A stretch of DNA of 64,000 nt from Chrysoperla carnea. Taxonomy: Eukaryota > Arthropoda > Insecta > Neuroptera > Chrysopidae. Below are positions 25,216 through 39,059 of this stretch, one piece after another. Position 1 is the stretch's first letter. Each line of letters opens with the position of its first letter. The stretch covers positions 59,899,501 through 59,963,500 of the forward strand of contig NC_058341.1 in the NCBI RefSeq assembly GCF_905475395.1, given 5' to 3'. The position numbers and the translations under genes are program-made. The notes below the pieces were generated by a model. The model made no database searches, had not been told where the DNA came from, and saw only the letters and a program-made list of their open reading frames with translations.

Positions 25216-26903
25216 GTTTATATCAAAATATGAATTAAGCTAAAAAAAATTCAGGTTTAGCTTATAGAATACTGATACGCCATAAAAATAGCTGAAATTT
25301 CATTATTTTATTGTCCTTGGGTTTCTGGCATCGAGTGTAGAGTAAAAAATGAATCATCGAGATGACTGACTAAAAATAGTGTCCACAAAATAGCATTAAA
25401 AAAAAGTAGCTAGAATGGCGCTTGTGTAGTAAAAAGGTGTTTGATGTGAACTTCTCTATCCTTCTCTTGTAACTTGTTTAGTTTCCTATTCTGATTTTAT
25501 TACTTTAAACACATCTTTTAAAATAAACGCACTTTTGCTACAATAGCGCCATTGTTATTTAATGCTTTAGGACGGATACTTTTTATACACAGAGATGATT
25601 CTCCTTTTACTCTACACTTCATAGTTTCTGGGCTAAAGTTCGACTGTTAATAGTTCATAAGTAGGAGTCCAAAAAACGGTCATTTATGAAAACAGAGTTC
25701 AATAAAAGTAAAAGATCAGTGGCCATAGCCAAAAAGTAATATTAAAAGTAAAAGAACATTGACCATAACCAGAAAATAATATTAGGTACACATTCAATTG
25801 TTTTTTTATAGCGATAGCTTTGTTGTAGGCGCGGTCTATTATATGGCTGTGGATTGTAATTTTAATTTAATAACAATACTGTACCATATCTGTGATATAA
25901 TTTATTTTTTGTAATAAAATTATTTTGGAAATTTTGTATATAATTATTTAGCGTACTCCTCAAAAATAATCAATAACGAAGCATATTTCTTCGATTATCG
26001 AATTGAAAATCGAGCTGTTTGAAGGTCTTTTTTCACTCCCTTTTAGTTGATCATAGCTAATGTCTCTTGCCATATGCCACAACTTACTTAAGTTATTGTT
26101 ATATTTAAGTTTGAACTCGGTAAAACATTAGTTTGTGAATCTGGTACATCAAATTGAACAAGAATTACTATGTATGTGGTAACTGCTGCTAATATCTAAA
26201 AATAAGAAAATACAAACACTGAGAAAATAGAAATACTTAAAGAAATTTTCACAAATTTTATATTTTGGGGAAGTGATGCTATTATATTGCTTCAAAATAT
26301 AATTATTTAATTTAATAAATATAAAATTAAATAAATATAATTGGAGCGAAAAATCGATCTAGCTAGGTCTCATTTTTAGAAAACGTCGCTTTCTCTCGGA
26401 AACGGTTCCAACGATTCACATGAAATTTAGTATATATTTTATATATCTTTGTTTTTGAGTAAACACGCCTCATGTAATAATCGTTCAAAAAAACCCAACT
26501 TTAAAGCTTTGAACATTATTTTTATGTAATTTTCATTAAAGTCCACATTAATTATAAATAAATTTTCATCAACAAACGACGAATAAAAAACGAAAAAAAT
26601 TTTTTAACGTTTTTTTAACTATCAAAAGGGTTAAACATTTAAAAGTGTAAGTTATTTTCTGACATGTTTTTTAAGCCACGCCTCCATGTCAGTTCTCAAT
26701 AGCCATAGGATAATACCACTCTTGGTCATTCATAGCAGTCAATTTTTTATAGACGTCTATGATAAGATTTTTATAAAAAATATTTGGTGCTATTTTATTT
26801 TGTTGTAGTGTTTAAACTGTGATTTTTGAAATTGACAAATACAAACAAAACTTAAAGTTGGGAGTTTATCAATTTAAAAAAACTCTTGTGTTTTCAAAAT
26901 GAA
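25216..26903. other. Intergenic G-alpha to CENPJ
   Basis: Holds the G-alpha 3' UTR and poly(A) site (about 25910), an inverted piece of the RTE-like tail (26340-26420: 'atcgatctagctaggtctca', 'aaaacgtcg') and the upstream region of CENPJ. Otherwise nothing I can support. Confidence 0.55.
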
Positions 26904-29900
26904 ATGGAGACTCCAACGTAAGTTAAACAAAAAATTAAAACATAAAATATTTACTTTTTATATGAATATTCTTCTAGAAAATTATCATTTTCACCAAGCA
27001 ACATTCTTGCACGACTAGAAGAATTAAAGCGTTGGCAAACTGAACAAGAAGAGCGTTTAAAAAAACGTCAAGCTCAACAACGTGAAGTTTTATCTACCGA
27101 ACAACGGCGTATGTGTGAAGCTTTCGAATTAACAAATAATTCATCTTTTACGTCATCAGTGTCAGACTCAAGTTGTCATTATGATAATAAAACCGCGGAA
27201 ACCGATCAATCATCTCATATTCCTCAAAGTTCGACTGACGAAATAAGAGCAGATTCCAAGAATGATTTGTCAACATTTCAAGAATGTACAAACTTAACTG
27301 AACAAAATCAAGCAAATGTGTCAGTGAGTCAACTAAATTTTGATGAAATTCCGATCAATTCTATTAAACAAACTATTCCAGTAGAAAAATCTGTAATGAG
27401 TGCTCCAGTAGAAATATCAGATCGACCCAAATTTCAATATTTGAAAAGGGGGGCTGGTCTATCTCGCTTTCGTATGTCCAAGGATGATATTTTAAAGAAT
27501 CGTACTAAATTTCAAAGAAAACCAACACCAAAATCAACTGAACCTAAACAAATATATAAAAAACCTGACGTTAAAAGGAAAATTGAACCTGTATGGAAAA
27601 GTGTATCGTGTTCAGTTAAATCACCAACAAGTAATTTTAAATCCCCCGATAAATTAGAACGTCCTAATCCACAACCGTATCCGGTAATAACTAAAGATTC
27701 TTACGAGAAATTATTAGAAGAATTAAAAATAAAACGTGATCGTGAAGAATTAAAAATTTTTGAACTTTTAGAAGAAAAAGCATTAAACGGTTCGTTTTGT
27801 TCTACAAGTTCCGCGCTAAAAAATTTACCCGATAATTCCACACCAAAATTAGAGAGACTGTTAAAATCTCAATTAGGAATTGCCGAACAAAATGAACAAA
27901 CGCCTCCAATATCACCAGTTAAAAGTCAACGGAAACTTTATGATGAAAACGAAGAGGATAAAAGTTTACATGTCCGCTTTGAAGATGGTATTGATGATAC
28001 ACGGAATTCAGAAGAGAGTTCTCGTTCAAATAGTCCTGAAAATTATCAAGATCAAATAGAATGGTCGGATACATCAGAAGAACATGATGATGATAAAAGC
28101 GAACCAAATTTTGAAAATAATTTAGTAAACACTGAAACAGCGAATAATCAAGTGGCTATTGATGAAGCAATTGAACAAATGCGTAGCGCAAATGAAACGT
28201 CAGATTCCGCAGTTGATGATGTAGAGTTTAAGAGTGATCTATTAAAAAAACGTTTATTAGAACTTGAAAGTGAAATACAAACATTTCGAAAAGAGAATTC
28301 TAACTTAATAAAACGTCGTCAAGAATATGATCATTTAAAACGTGTTCTATTGAAAGAAAAAACTGAAAAAGAAAAATTATTAGCTGATGAAAAAATACGT
28401 ATTGATAAATATTTAGAAGATGAAAAACGTAAAATAGCTCGTGAAAAAATGGTGTTTGAAAAATATGTCAAAGATACAAAAAATCAACCAAATCGAAAAG
28501 AACGTGAGGAAATTGTTGCTCTCAAAGATGAAATACGAACATTAAAAGAAGAACTTAAAGTTAAAGAAAGCAAAAATGGAGCTACTCAAGCTCGATTACG
28601 TACACAAATACGTACGTTAGAAAAAGAATTAAATAATGCGAAAAAAGAAATTGAAAAATTACAAAAGGAGAATCGTCGACTATCGAATATACAAAAACGA
28701 CAAGCGGGAATTTCAAATACAAAAGTTTTACATGAAATTAATAAAAATATATCAAAAATATTACCAAAAGCTTTGGCTCAAACACAATTAAAAAATTTAG
28801 AAAAATTAGATAAACAAACTTCACAAAATATACACAAAAAAACAGAAAAACAACTTTCATCTTCTTCAGAGAGTGAAGATGAATCATCGTCAGAAGAATA
28901 TACTCAAGCAAATCAATCAAGTGGTGATGAAAGTGAAGGCGAAGAACCAAAAAGATCGGAAATACACAAAACACTTTTTAAAACAATGTATCCAAACTCA
29001 AAACATTCATATTTTCCAGAAAAAGCTAAAGAAAATGAAAATGTACGGTATGAAGACAATGATTACAAGGAAAATGATTTTAATTATGGAAATATGTCGT
29101 CGAAAAGACTTTCAAATAAAGCGGATGAAACCAAACAAAAAGAAGTTTCACCACGTTTTGAAAGTTATGCAAGGGCTTATAAGGAAAGTGATTATTGTGT
29201 GACATCGAATAAGCATTCAGCGGATAATCGTGATACTGGCTTTGAATCATATCGTAGTTCAATGAATCCCACATTTAGAGATGTATCCTCGAAACCTGAA
29301 ACACGCGATACTGGTTTTGAAACATTTCGAAGTAGTGTGAATCCTTCTACATATAGGGAAAAATTACATGAGGGTGGCCTTCCAAGTAGTAGTCGATCAC
29401 AGTTTGATAGTGCACGTGGTTCGAATTTAAATGATATTGAAGACGTGTATGAAAAAACATTTGGAAAGTTTAAAAGTATGAATATTAATTCATATCCAAC
29501 AAATAAACCTTATACGGCTGAACTTCCAACAGGTAAATTCATTTTTTTCACCAGTACAATGAAACTAAATATCTAAAAGAAAAAAATTGATGCATCTTTG
29601 AAATTTTGCACAGTTGTTTATTAGGTTGTAAAAGCATCCTACCAAAAAGTCGACCTCTCAGAGGCACGCCTAACCCCCTTTTTGGGGGTAGTTAGGCATT
29701 TTTAATCAGTTTTTTACAAATTATGTGCACATTTTTTTTTCGACTTTCTAGCTTCAAAATTGACCGAGATATGCCAATTTTAAAATAGAATTTTTTTGCC
29801 CATTCAATCAAATGAAAAAGTATCAATCTTGTAAACAGTTAGAGATAGAACAAAAGCTTAAATGAAAAAGTTATTCCTTGAGTATATAATTAAGATCCGT

Positions 29901-32332
29901 ATCCGCGAATCTGATCGTATCCGGTACATCACTATAAAATATAACACTCTTTTGACATTTCTCGCGTAAAACTATTTTTGCGATTTATGAGGCTGTGGCT
30001 TGCGAAAATCGTGTTTTTTGTGAATTATATGTTTTTCCTATTCATTGAAATTTTTCCTTCAAAATCAAAAAAATTTGACCGCGCTTCAATTACAACAGGT
30101 AATGTTGTTTTTTTTCTGCAACTTTGCAAGCCTCCCATTTTCTTCCGTCACACTTAAATCGTCAGATTATTGAATTATATACTTTTTAGCAAGTAATTAA
30201 CCCACCATATCTTTCTTTATCTGGCACATTCGAGTTAATTCACCGATCGATTTTTTTTTACTAAACTGATCGTCTGCCCTGCGCGATTCCCTATATTAAA
30301 GCCTAATATATTTGGTGGAGGTACTCAGGAAGGTTCAAGAAACTCCTCATATGTTAATCTGAAGCCCTCGAGCTACTCCCCAAATCTCCTCGGGCTCCCC
30401 TTCTATTAGAGGGGGTGTAGAAAAATAGCAAACTACCAGTCATACTACAGCTTGAAAATTGCCTTTTTGGGAACTTAAATCTCTCTTCCTACTGGACCTA
30501 CAGCGTCAAAGTTTGGTGCAAATCGCCAGATAGCAAGGGAAACGAATACTCCGATGAACAAAATTTAAATCTTTTGAACTCAACAATTAGTTTTTGGATC
30601 TATCACAATCAGAAGGGAGATATTATCAAAAAATTTAGTTTTAGAGGGGCTATGTTTAACATGACTGCGTCACAAAATCAGGTTAATTTTAAAGATAAGA
30701 CACAAAACTGCCATTTTGTAAAAGTTTCAATTCATTAACTCTTATTAAGCGGAGATATATCTATACAAAAGCGCTAGATTGAGATTAAGGTATCAAAATC
30801 AGGAGCAAAACGGCAGTTATATCGACAAGACTATCTTGGGATTGTGACGAAGTCATTTTTGTGGGCTTGTATCTCCTCTTCTATTGGATCTAATCTTTGT
30901 GCAAATCGGCAGATAGGAAAACAATTTCCTAACCCCATGAACGAAATTTAAATATCTCCGCTCTGATTGAGGATATGTGAAATTTATCTCAATTTTGGAT
31001 GCTTATACCTCTTCCTGATCAGAGGTAGATATATGCTATTTAGTCTTGGTTCAAAACAGTAAATACGACGTTGCCTATCTATAGCTGATATTTAAATTTA
31101 GATGCAGCTATCTCGCATGGTTTTTTCCGTACAATTTCCGGAATAAAATGAGAATAAAATTATCGTGGGAAATCATTTGTAGGGTTTTAATAATTTGTAA
31201 TTATTTTATTTTCTAGTTAAAAAAGACGAAACAATATTAGCAGATGGCTTCAAAGAAGTACGTTATGCAAATGGGAATGTAAAACGCGTATCACCTGATG
31301 GAAGTATTATAAAATTAACATATTACAATGGTGATCTAAAGGAGACGAATTTAAATACTGGAATTATTAAATATTATTATGCGAAAACAAAAACATCTCA
31401 TACTACTTTTCCCGATGGCTTTGAACAATTGGAATTCTCCAATGGTCAAACTGAAAAACGCTTTAAAAATGGTCGTATTGAAGTTAATTTCCCGAACGGA
31501 TATAAAAAAGTTGTTGATGCACAAGGAAATGAAACTTGGTATTATTCAGATGGCACTGTAGTCGTTACAAAAGTGAATGGTGAGAAAATTATTGAATTGC
31601 CTAATGGCCAAAAGGAAATTCACAACCAGGATCACAAGGTAAGAAGAGAGAATAGTCATAGATTGGCCCTCACCCTCATTTCGCTGCAAAAAGTTTTCAG
31701 TCATGACATTTTGCTAGGTTCTTGTCATAGTAGTTGGTTTTTTATTCCTACACAACTAAGTAATTTTTCGTCCAAATTTATGATACAGTGTCTAAACTCA
31801 AGATGATGGACAATGTCAGAGGGTCATTAGTAATAATTTTCTATTTTTAGTTTAGTTTACCTTTTTCTGATCATTGTGATCCGTAAAATCGTATTCTTTC
31901 CAAAATGCTTTCAAGGGGTAAAACATATGCATCGAACCTGATAACAGAAAACGTTATTTAAGTTATTTCTGGATTGTTCTCTCACATTGCAACTAAAATG
32001 TTTCAACTAAACAAAAAATCACCGTTTCTATCGCTCTGATATGGTTTTATTTGGCTTTTTTGAGCTTTCTAAAATGCACCAGCAAATGCAAAATGTAGAG
32101 ATCGAAAACCTTTTGCAGCAAAATTAGTTTTTAAGAAAATATTTCGTCTTTTACTTATCCAATTTTGCTTTATTAAGATTTAATTATTTGATATTTCGTT
32201 CAGCGAAGAGAATATCCGGACGGTACGGTGAAAGTATTGTATCCAGATGGTTCTACAGAAACACGGTATTCTAGTGGGCGTGTACGAATTAAAGATAAGA
32301 CTGGACAATTAATTATGGATACTCAAAAATAG
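26904..32332 (+). CDS. Sas-4: Centriole assembly protein CENPJ/CPAP (Sas-4)
   Basis: Centriolar scaffold that links the cartwheel to microtubules and sets centriole length. Exons: 26904-26917, 26978-29532, 31217-31638, 32204-32332; phases 2, 1 and 0 agree; 1039 aa. The 14 bp first exon gives METPT, joined to [19 protein letters not shown], a conserved N-terminal helix. [10 protein letters not shown] at about 160-169 matches the tubulin-binding motif region. A Lys/Glu-rich coiled coil spans about 425-610, followed by an acidic Ser/Glu tract. The C-terminal TCP10 (G-box) beta-sheet domain runs from 857 to the end, with repeats such as [44 protein letters not shown] and [19 protein letters not shown]; in other species it binds the STIL/Ana2 partner. 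AATAAA at about 32441. Reading on past 29532 gives a short stop-terminated tail, i.e. intron retention only. It looks intact. Confidence 0.95.
29533..31216. other. CENPJ intron 2
   Basis: A 1.7 kb intron containing a short internal piece of the ~600 bp repeat (29828-29878), the inverted dispersed repeat at 30260-30425, and two diverged direct units ('gtgcaaatcgccagatag' at about 30520 and 'gtgcaaatcggcagatagg' at about 30898). No coding content. Confidence 0.6.
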
Positions 32333-32710
32333 TTTTAATTAATTAGCAATTTATAATCTTAAGCTGTGATACTTAAGTCAGGTAAGATTATAAGATTTTT
32401 TTTTTTATAATTTGTTAGTTTGTAATAATTTGTTTTTTTAATAAATTCAATTATTATTTTTATTAATTTATTGTAATTTAAGAGACGGTATTAGGTCGAC
32501 CTTGATTATGGAGTCGAGTGTTTTGATTATGGAGATTCTACTATAATTCATACTTCATTTTTTCAAGATTGATTTCATTAGGAATTTACCCCTTTTACAT
32601 TTTAATTTTTGATAATCCGTAATAATGATGTTTTATTCCACTGTCAATTTATAGAAAAGTAAATGGATTAAACTGTCAACTCTATTGTAGTTCTAATCTA
32701 CTTCAATATA

Positions 32711-33137
32711 CAGTGTGTCCCCGGATAGGGATGACTATACTTGTAAATTACAAAAAAATACATCTCGACTAGTACATGTTTCTTGATTTATTATTATTTT
32801 CTTTCTTGCGTTTTTTTATAATTAGAGCTTTTGTTCAAATAAAAAATGATGCTATAATTATAGTACACGGATCTTCTTGATATTTTGTATAGAGTCATAA
32901 TTGTTAATTGCGAGTAACTTTTCTTCGTAACATTTCGCCAAATTATAAAAAAGAAGGGTAGTTTACCAAAAATAAAAATAGTGATTCCAAATTTTTGGCT
33001 ACATTATTAAGAAGTTTTAAATATACCTACATACTTTTCAGAATAATCACAACTTCTTATAAAGAATGACTTTTTTTTCTTAAAATGCAAAATAAGAAAA
33101 TTTACAAGTATAGTTACCTCTATCCGGGGACACACTA
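32711..33137. mobile_element. Tc1/mariner-like MITE with TA duplication
   Basis: TIRs of about 40 bp: left 'cagtgtgtccccggatag...actatacttgtaaatt', right 'aatttacaagtatag...ctatccggggacacacta'. TA flanks both ends (32709-32710, 33138-33139), as expected of Tc1/mariner insertion. About 427 bp, non-coding. It lies between the convergent CENPJ and Gr genes. Confidence 0.85.
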
Positions 33138-33633
33138 TACGTAACTACTAACACTGCAAAGTAGGCAATATTTGCATTAAGTTAAAGTTTTTTGCGTTTC
33201 GTTGTTTTTTTTTTTTTTTTCAATTGAAGTTTTATAATTATTTCCTATAATTGAAAATTAATGCAATGAAATGTTCTTTTTAAACGATGTAAATATGAGA
33301 CCAAGACTTTCAATAAAAGATGTACATAAGTACGTGTTCTTTTAATTGTTTTTATATAGTCTAGTAACACTTGCTGGCGTTGCGTTACCGTCACGGGAAA
33401 TCCCTGCCTGTCAAAATTAGGGATTTTCTATATTAGGCGAGAAATATTTTTAATTGGTCGTTTTCGTTTATTTGTTTTTTCTATTATTTTTTCTTAATGA
33501 AAAATGCCGTCGTGCGCTAGTAGAAGGCCTCGCAAAATATATTTTGCCCACATCAAATTTAACTCTTGCCTCGCCACTAGAAACATTATAGTGGTGACAG
33601 TAACAGTAAAATTTTTAGATAACGTGAAATAGT

Positions 33634-36500
33634 TTAAAATAACGTATGAAAAAGGTGTAACAACTGGGTAGACTTAACGAAAATAGCCTTGACACGCAAC
33701 AATGTGTTACGTTAATTGTTTGTAATAAAGATTAGTATACTTTACCATATGCAATAACGAATAATCTATTGTAAAAAATCCACAAGCTGTATATATAATT
33801 TTTTGATGAAGCATTTGAAGAGAGGCCAGTTGAATCTAAAAGAAAAATATATATATATATAATTAATTTAACTTTTCTAATTTCAGATTAATTATCCGAA
33901 ATAAAAATTTACCATATTGGTAACTTGTACATCTTCATTCATGATATTCATGCGATGTAAATTCATTGCACATAAATCCGCCTAGAAATAAAATTACATA
34001 TTAATAAATTTTAAATCTATATTTTTTATTTCTCTCACGTGAATGTAATGCTTTATGTATCTGTTCAGCGATTACATGAATACAATATTCAGCCGGGGCA
34101 GTTAAATTTGACAAATACATTGATTATACACGAAAAATGGTCCAGGACTCTGTTCTTCTATCCCACTTACATGAATTGTTAGAATTCTTCTTCTTTTGAG
34201 AAAAGTTGAAAAAATATTCGAAGATGATTTTCGATTTTCTTCCAGCCTTTTTTCTAAAGTTAATATACCGTTTTTTTTTAACTTGACATACGCTTGAAAC
34301 TCAAAAATATGAAATTCGACCTCGAATTTCAGTGTCAATGAAAAGCTAGCTCACTCTGCTTCATAAATCATAACTGATAAGAGGTAGAAAAAGAATACTT
34401 TAAATTAGAAAGTTGTGCTTTAATAAAAAGCCAAAATGATTTTGTGAATTTTTTAAAGTAATTTTTGGAAAAATAAGATAATTAAAAATGCAACTATCGA
34501 AAAAATGATTCCAAAAATGTTACCTTTTAAATAAGAAATAACTTTCTAATTTAAAGTTTTTTTCTATCTCTTTCCAGTTATGAAGTGAGCTTTTCATTAA
34601 ACCCGAAAGCCCAGGTTGAATATAAAAATTGCGTGAAATGTGCGATGTGAAATATTTTTTTCTTGAAGCATTTTTCTCGATAAAACTTATTTTTCGAGTT
34701 TTAAGCACATATCTAGTTAAAAAACTAGTTCATAAAAATATGGCCCATTTATATATAACCCAGTTAACTGTTGTCGATTCACGCTACTTTTTAAATTATT
34801 TGCTCGGTGATATTCCTAGTATTTATTAATTATTTGTACCTAGGTTGGACTTCCAACGATCCAACCTAGATACTAGATTAATTTTGTCCTGTGAACCAGT
34901 AATTTCCAAAGAACTGACTGTGTCATGAAGCAGCAAGATTTTTTCTAAACCAAAATCATTATTACAGTTCACGTAGATTTCTGTACTACAGAACCAAATC
35001 AAACTAGTATTTTCGCATAATCGCTACTTAATCATTAATCTTATACTAATGTTTTTATTTACAAAATATGAACTAGAATGAGAGAAATAAAAAATTTTAC
35101 ATTATTCATAAAAATAATTCGTTGTAAATTTAAATACATCTTAATAATCGAATCGATTAGTAAGTATTTCTTACATTTAGGTAGGTAACCTAGGATATAG
35201 TTTGTAGGCTACAAAAGCCAAACAATAAAATCTTTTGTATCAATTATTTCCGATTCGTCTAATTATTTTGTTTTACACTACCATGCGCGCCAGGAGGAGA
35301 GTGGATGAATTTAATCTCAATCCGTTATGAATTTTTTCATAATTAATTGGGGTAAAAATGAAAACTTTGATGAGGAGGACCTTTCTATTCATATAAATAT
35401 TTCATATTTGGTATCGAAAGTAAAAGAAAATAGTCTATTATGACTAACTCAAGTGGTGATGCACCCCCCTAAATGTAATCCTGACGGCGCCCATGTTCAC
35501 TACTGATTTAAATGTTAATTTTAAAAATAATTATAAAAACATAATTTACCTGTTCAGTAATTGTTGAACAACTATACACAATTAATATAATCATAAATAC
35601 TTGTAATAACGTCCAAAATGTACAACTAATAATCGCATACAACGTTCGAAATTCATCATTATCATTATTTTGAAAAATTCTTATAAAAAAATATATTTGT
35701 ATTGTTAACGATAAAAACGCTGCTGTTATATTTAATAATAATTGTATATTAAAATATTGATTAATCAACTGTTGTGCTAAATATAATTTATTATATAATA
35801 TTGTAATAAAATTAATTTTTATTAAAATATTTTCATTATTAATAATAATCGATTGTTGTTTTATTTGTTCATTTATAATATTAAATTGCATTAATATTAA
35901 ATAATTACAATTACAAAATTGTATCGTATTTATTAAATTAATTGATATGGGCCATATACAAATGATCCAAATACAAATCCATGTATTCATTTGTTTATGA
36001 AAAACAAAACAATTACTACGTGTTGAAATTACCGTTACAATTATAAATATTATTAATTGTATTAAATTATATTTAAATGATTTTTTATAATTAATTTGTT
36101 GTGTTATTGAAAATTGTTCATTTAATATACAATCAACATCATTGATAAAATTATAAAAGTTTATTAATTTATTTGATTTTATTAATATATTTATATAAGT
36201 TAATGCTGGTACAATTAATATTGTTGTCATATTTAAATAAGCAACATTTTGTACAATATTTGTGTTCAATATCGTATGTTCAATTTTAATAAATTCTGTT
36301 AATGATATATATATTAATATTAAATATATTATTAATGTATACAGTTTTTGGATATATGATTTTTTAAATTTATTTGATTCGATTTTTATTGGAAATAAAC
36401 CGTAAATATTATATAAATAATTTAATGGTTTTATTGTCTCGTAAACGGTTATTGGATTAGTTGTAGATTTTTTTATCATATAGTTTTGGAATTGTTTCAT
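33634..36500 (-). CDS. Gustatory receptor (7tm_7) with own 3' exons
   Basis: Seven-TM chemoreceptor of sensory-neuron membranes. Exon 1 runs from 36500 to 35550 (317 codons, ATG at 36500; the open frame extends upstream only to a GTG). It starts MKQFQNYM, has the Gr-like IKPLNYLYNIYGLFPI, many hydrophobic helices, and ends YSCSTITEQ at a gtaaat donor. Exon 2 is 33981-33913 (ADLCAMN...QVTNM, 23 codons). Exon 3 is 33835-33746 (LQMLHQKIIYTACGFFTIDY, the TM7 entry motif). All junctions are phase 0. The last exon is doubtful: 33687-33634 gives AIFVKSTQLLHLFHTLF-stop, aligned with the usual TYhhhhhQF end but lacking the Tyr and the Gln-Phe. With it the protein is 387 aa, normal for the family. A weak last exon may mean a decaying gene or a missed exon. 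The ligand cannot be inferred. Confidence 0.82.
34338..34598. mobile_element. Foldback element in Gr intron 1
   Basis: The left arm (atgaaaagctagctcac ... tactttaaattagaaagttg) is mirrored by the right arm (aactttctaatttaaagt ... gtgagcttttcatt). The right arm merges into the dispersed repeat also found at 16575-16795. Confidence 0.65.
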
Positions 36501-37260
36501 TTTTTTTTCTTTGATTCTTTTGTTTATATAAAGTAAAATTTCCGGGTACGTATAAGTTTTTTTTATTAATTCAAAACGTTGCAGATAAATATACACACTT
36601 ATTTTTTATTCGACTGCACTAAAATGTTACGTTCAAAAAGAATAAACCGAGTGAATTATTTATTTTAAATATATAGATATTCGAACAGTAGGGTAAGGTG
36701 TAGTACCCCAGATACATATTAGCTTGAATTCCTCTATAATCTCGACAGACATTGCAGCAATCAGTAAGGTATTACTTTCATTTTTGAAAAGTGTGTCAGT
36801 TAAATTCTAATAAACAACTAAAACAATAAAGTTTTTATTAAATCAATTAGTGCCATAAAAATACATTTAAATTTTACATTTGACGAAATTTGACGAGAAC
36901 TCGTATAATGATAATTAATTGCAGCATGGTCATGACGTCAGTTGGCTGCGCAAACAAATGTGCTGATATTTTGTATGATTGTTTATAAATTAAACTTTTT
37001 AGTTTACACAGCCCTATGACGTAATAATATAGCGGCTACTATTTCATGATGTTTAAATTGATTTATTTTTGTACAGTATACGAGGGTAAACCTCAATTCT
37101 TTCCTATAACTCCGATTGACTTGAAAAATTGACGGTAAGTAGATATGACACCAATAAACAAAAGTTATACAAAGACTAGTAGTGCTTTTCCCCAGGGGGC
37201 GAAAAATATGTGTTGAAATTGACAACGGGAATCGATAGAAAGATGAATTTTAAGCAAAAA

Positions 37261-37810
37261 GTGTCATGAAAGCAGATTTGAAAAATTCTTTCCGAGTTAC
37301 TGGCGATTTAAATTTGGAGTTTTTAACATCAAATATTTTACCTTCAAAACTGTTTTTTTGTAACTATCATTTTTCGAGTTATTTAACGAAAAAGACATTT
37401 ATTTATTTTTTTTTTAAATTTGAATTTTAATTGCAATATTTAAAAAAATATATATAACTTTAAATATATATAACTTTTTGAGTGTGTTGTCAGTCTCAAC
37501 ATAAAGTAAATTGGATAGGGGCAAGCATTAATTTTAGTTCCCGTGGTAAATTCATCAGTTTTTGTGCTGAATAAAACATAAAAAAAGGTACGAGCAACTT
37601 TCTTTTCATTACAACTCCGTTAATTTTCGTGAAAATGAACTGAAACTTTTTCATTTTCAAGGTTTTTTTTATAGTACTTTAAAAAGGGTGCGATATACTT
37701 TTTTCAAAAACTTCAAATTTTTCAGTTTCCTCTTTGACGTTAAATACTTCGGATATCAATCGCCAGTAACTCGGAAAGTATTGACTATTCAAAATATACT
37801 TGAGTGACAC
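37261..37810. mobile_element. Foldback/MITE, ~550 bp
   Basis: Ends gtgtcat... and ...tgacac. The strongest inverted block is tttccgagttactggcgatt (left, about 37290) against aatcgccagtaactcggaaa (right, about 37759). Non-coding. Confidence 0.75.
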
Positions 37811-38134
37811 TAATTCCCACCATTTTTTTTTTTTTAATTAGTTCACTTTGAGTGCCTCACTCCAGGGGTCTTTTTGGACAACATTCGATGTTCAGTAGAG
37901 TTGCCTATCTATTTATGTAATAAATTATAATCTGTGGTGGATCCTACATATGTGAGAAACCTCTACTATTGACAATTACAATGAGACCCCGACACTTTTT
38001 CATTCAAATTACCTCTTTTACTGGGAATGAGAGTGATATTGTGATATATAGATGATAAAATTCTACAAAGGCAATTCCTTTCCAGTTTTTAACTACCATT
38101 AACGAGAATTACTTTATTAATATGAATAATATTG

Positions 38135-38371
38135 AAAGGACTCCGCAGGATTAGATAGGAAAAAGGCTTTCTGTGAAACTTTTTTAAATCGTTCCCAAAA
38201 TGTTCTTCGGATCGTTCTGATCAAAAGCTCTCACGGCCACAAAATTTTTTAACGACTAGTTTTCGAGCTACGGTCGATCAAAGCTACACATATATTAAAG
38301 TTCATTTGGGGGCGGGAGGTTTGAAAAAGTTTCACAGATAGCCATTTTCCTATCAATCATGTGGGTCCTTT
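38135..38371. mobile_element. MITE, ~237 bp, ~53 bp TIRs
   Basis: Left 'aaaggactccgcaggattag', 'ataggaaaaaggctttctgt' and 'gaaactttt' are mirrored by right 'aaaagtttcacagatagcc', 'attttcctatcaatcatgtg' and 'ggtccttt'. Non-coding. Confidence 0.8.
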
Positions 38372-39059
38372 GTATAATAATTAAAGTTGTAGTAAGTTAA
38401 ATAAAATTTACTTTTCATGAACGAACATAATCGACATCGTTAAAAAATATTGTAGAATTATTGTTTCGTATTAGAAACTTTCACTGTTTCTTCTTATAAA
38501 TATTAGGGCACAACACTTCTTTACTTTGAATGATAACTTGTTATATATGTATTTTTTATTTGGTTTATAATTAAATAGATTGATAATGCAACTGTGGGGT
38601 ACTGTAATCAATAATTAAAGTAATTTTTTTTCTAATTATCAATATGGAATCTAAAAGGGGGAAATTTGTTGAATTATTAGTTTTTGTTTATCATAAAAAT
38701 ATGTTTATTCAATTGTCAGTGGTGGATTTACGGGAGGAGGGGGGTTAGTTTCTAGTTCAAACCCATACCGTAGATATTATTATTATGCCATTTTATATAA
38801 TTTAACTTCAAAATAAATGATGAATAATTGCAAAATTGCTTTATTATATGCTTATGACATATGCGTATAGTATCAAGATTGTAAACAAACATTTCCGTTA
38901 GATTTATGTATCTATGAGCGTTCTGACAATAGTTCTTTTTTCTATCGTTAGATAGAGTCTTTTAGCATTAAAATCCAATATATTTTATCGTTAATAATAA
39001 CATATTTTACCCAGTTATTCTCTATAAGCAATCTACACATGATCTATCTACACTGTCTG

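Larger units (their letters stand above)
36501..39055. other. Spacer upstream of the single Gr gene
   Basis: No gene seen. It holds the promoter side of the Gr gene starting at 36500 and two inverted-repeat elements listed separately. The rest is AT-rich with long T and TA runs (for example near 37440-37470). Confidence 0.55.

Noticed and set aside
27919-29274. Several ORFs inside the CENPJ exon on both strands
   Set aside because: Shadows of the long CENPJ coding exon.
33913-33981. Histone H3-like reading (LCAM..HR.NIMNEDVQ against LCAIHAKRVTIMPKDIQ)
   Set aside because: The similarity is short and the preceding minus-strand frame (34050-34121) lacks a usable donor in phase. The exon fits exactly, in phase 0, between the Gr exon ending TITEQ and the exon with YTACGFFTIDY.
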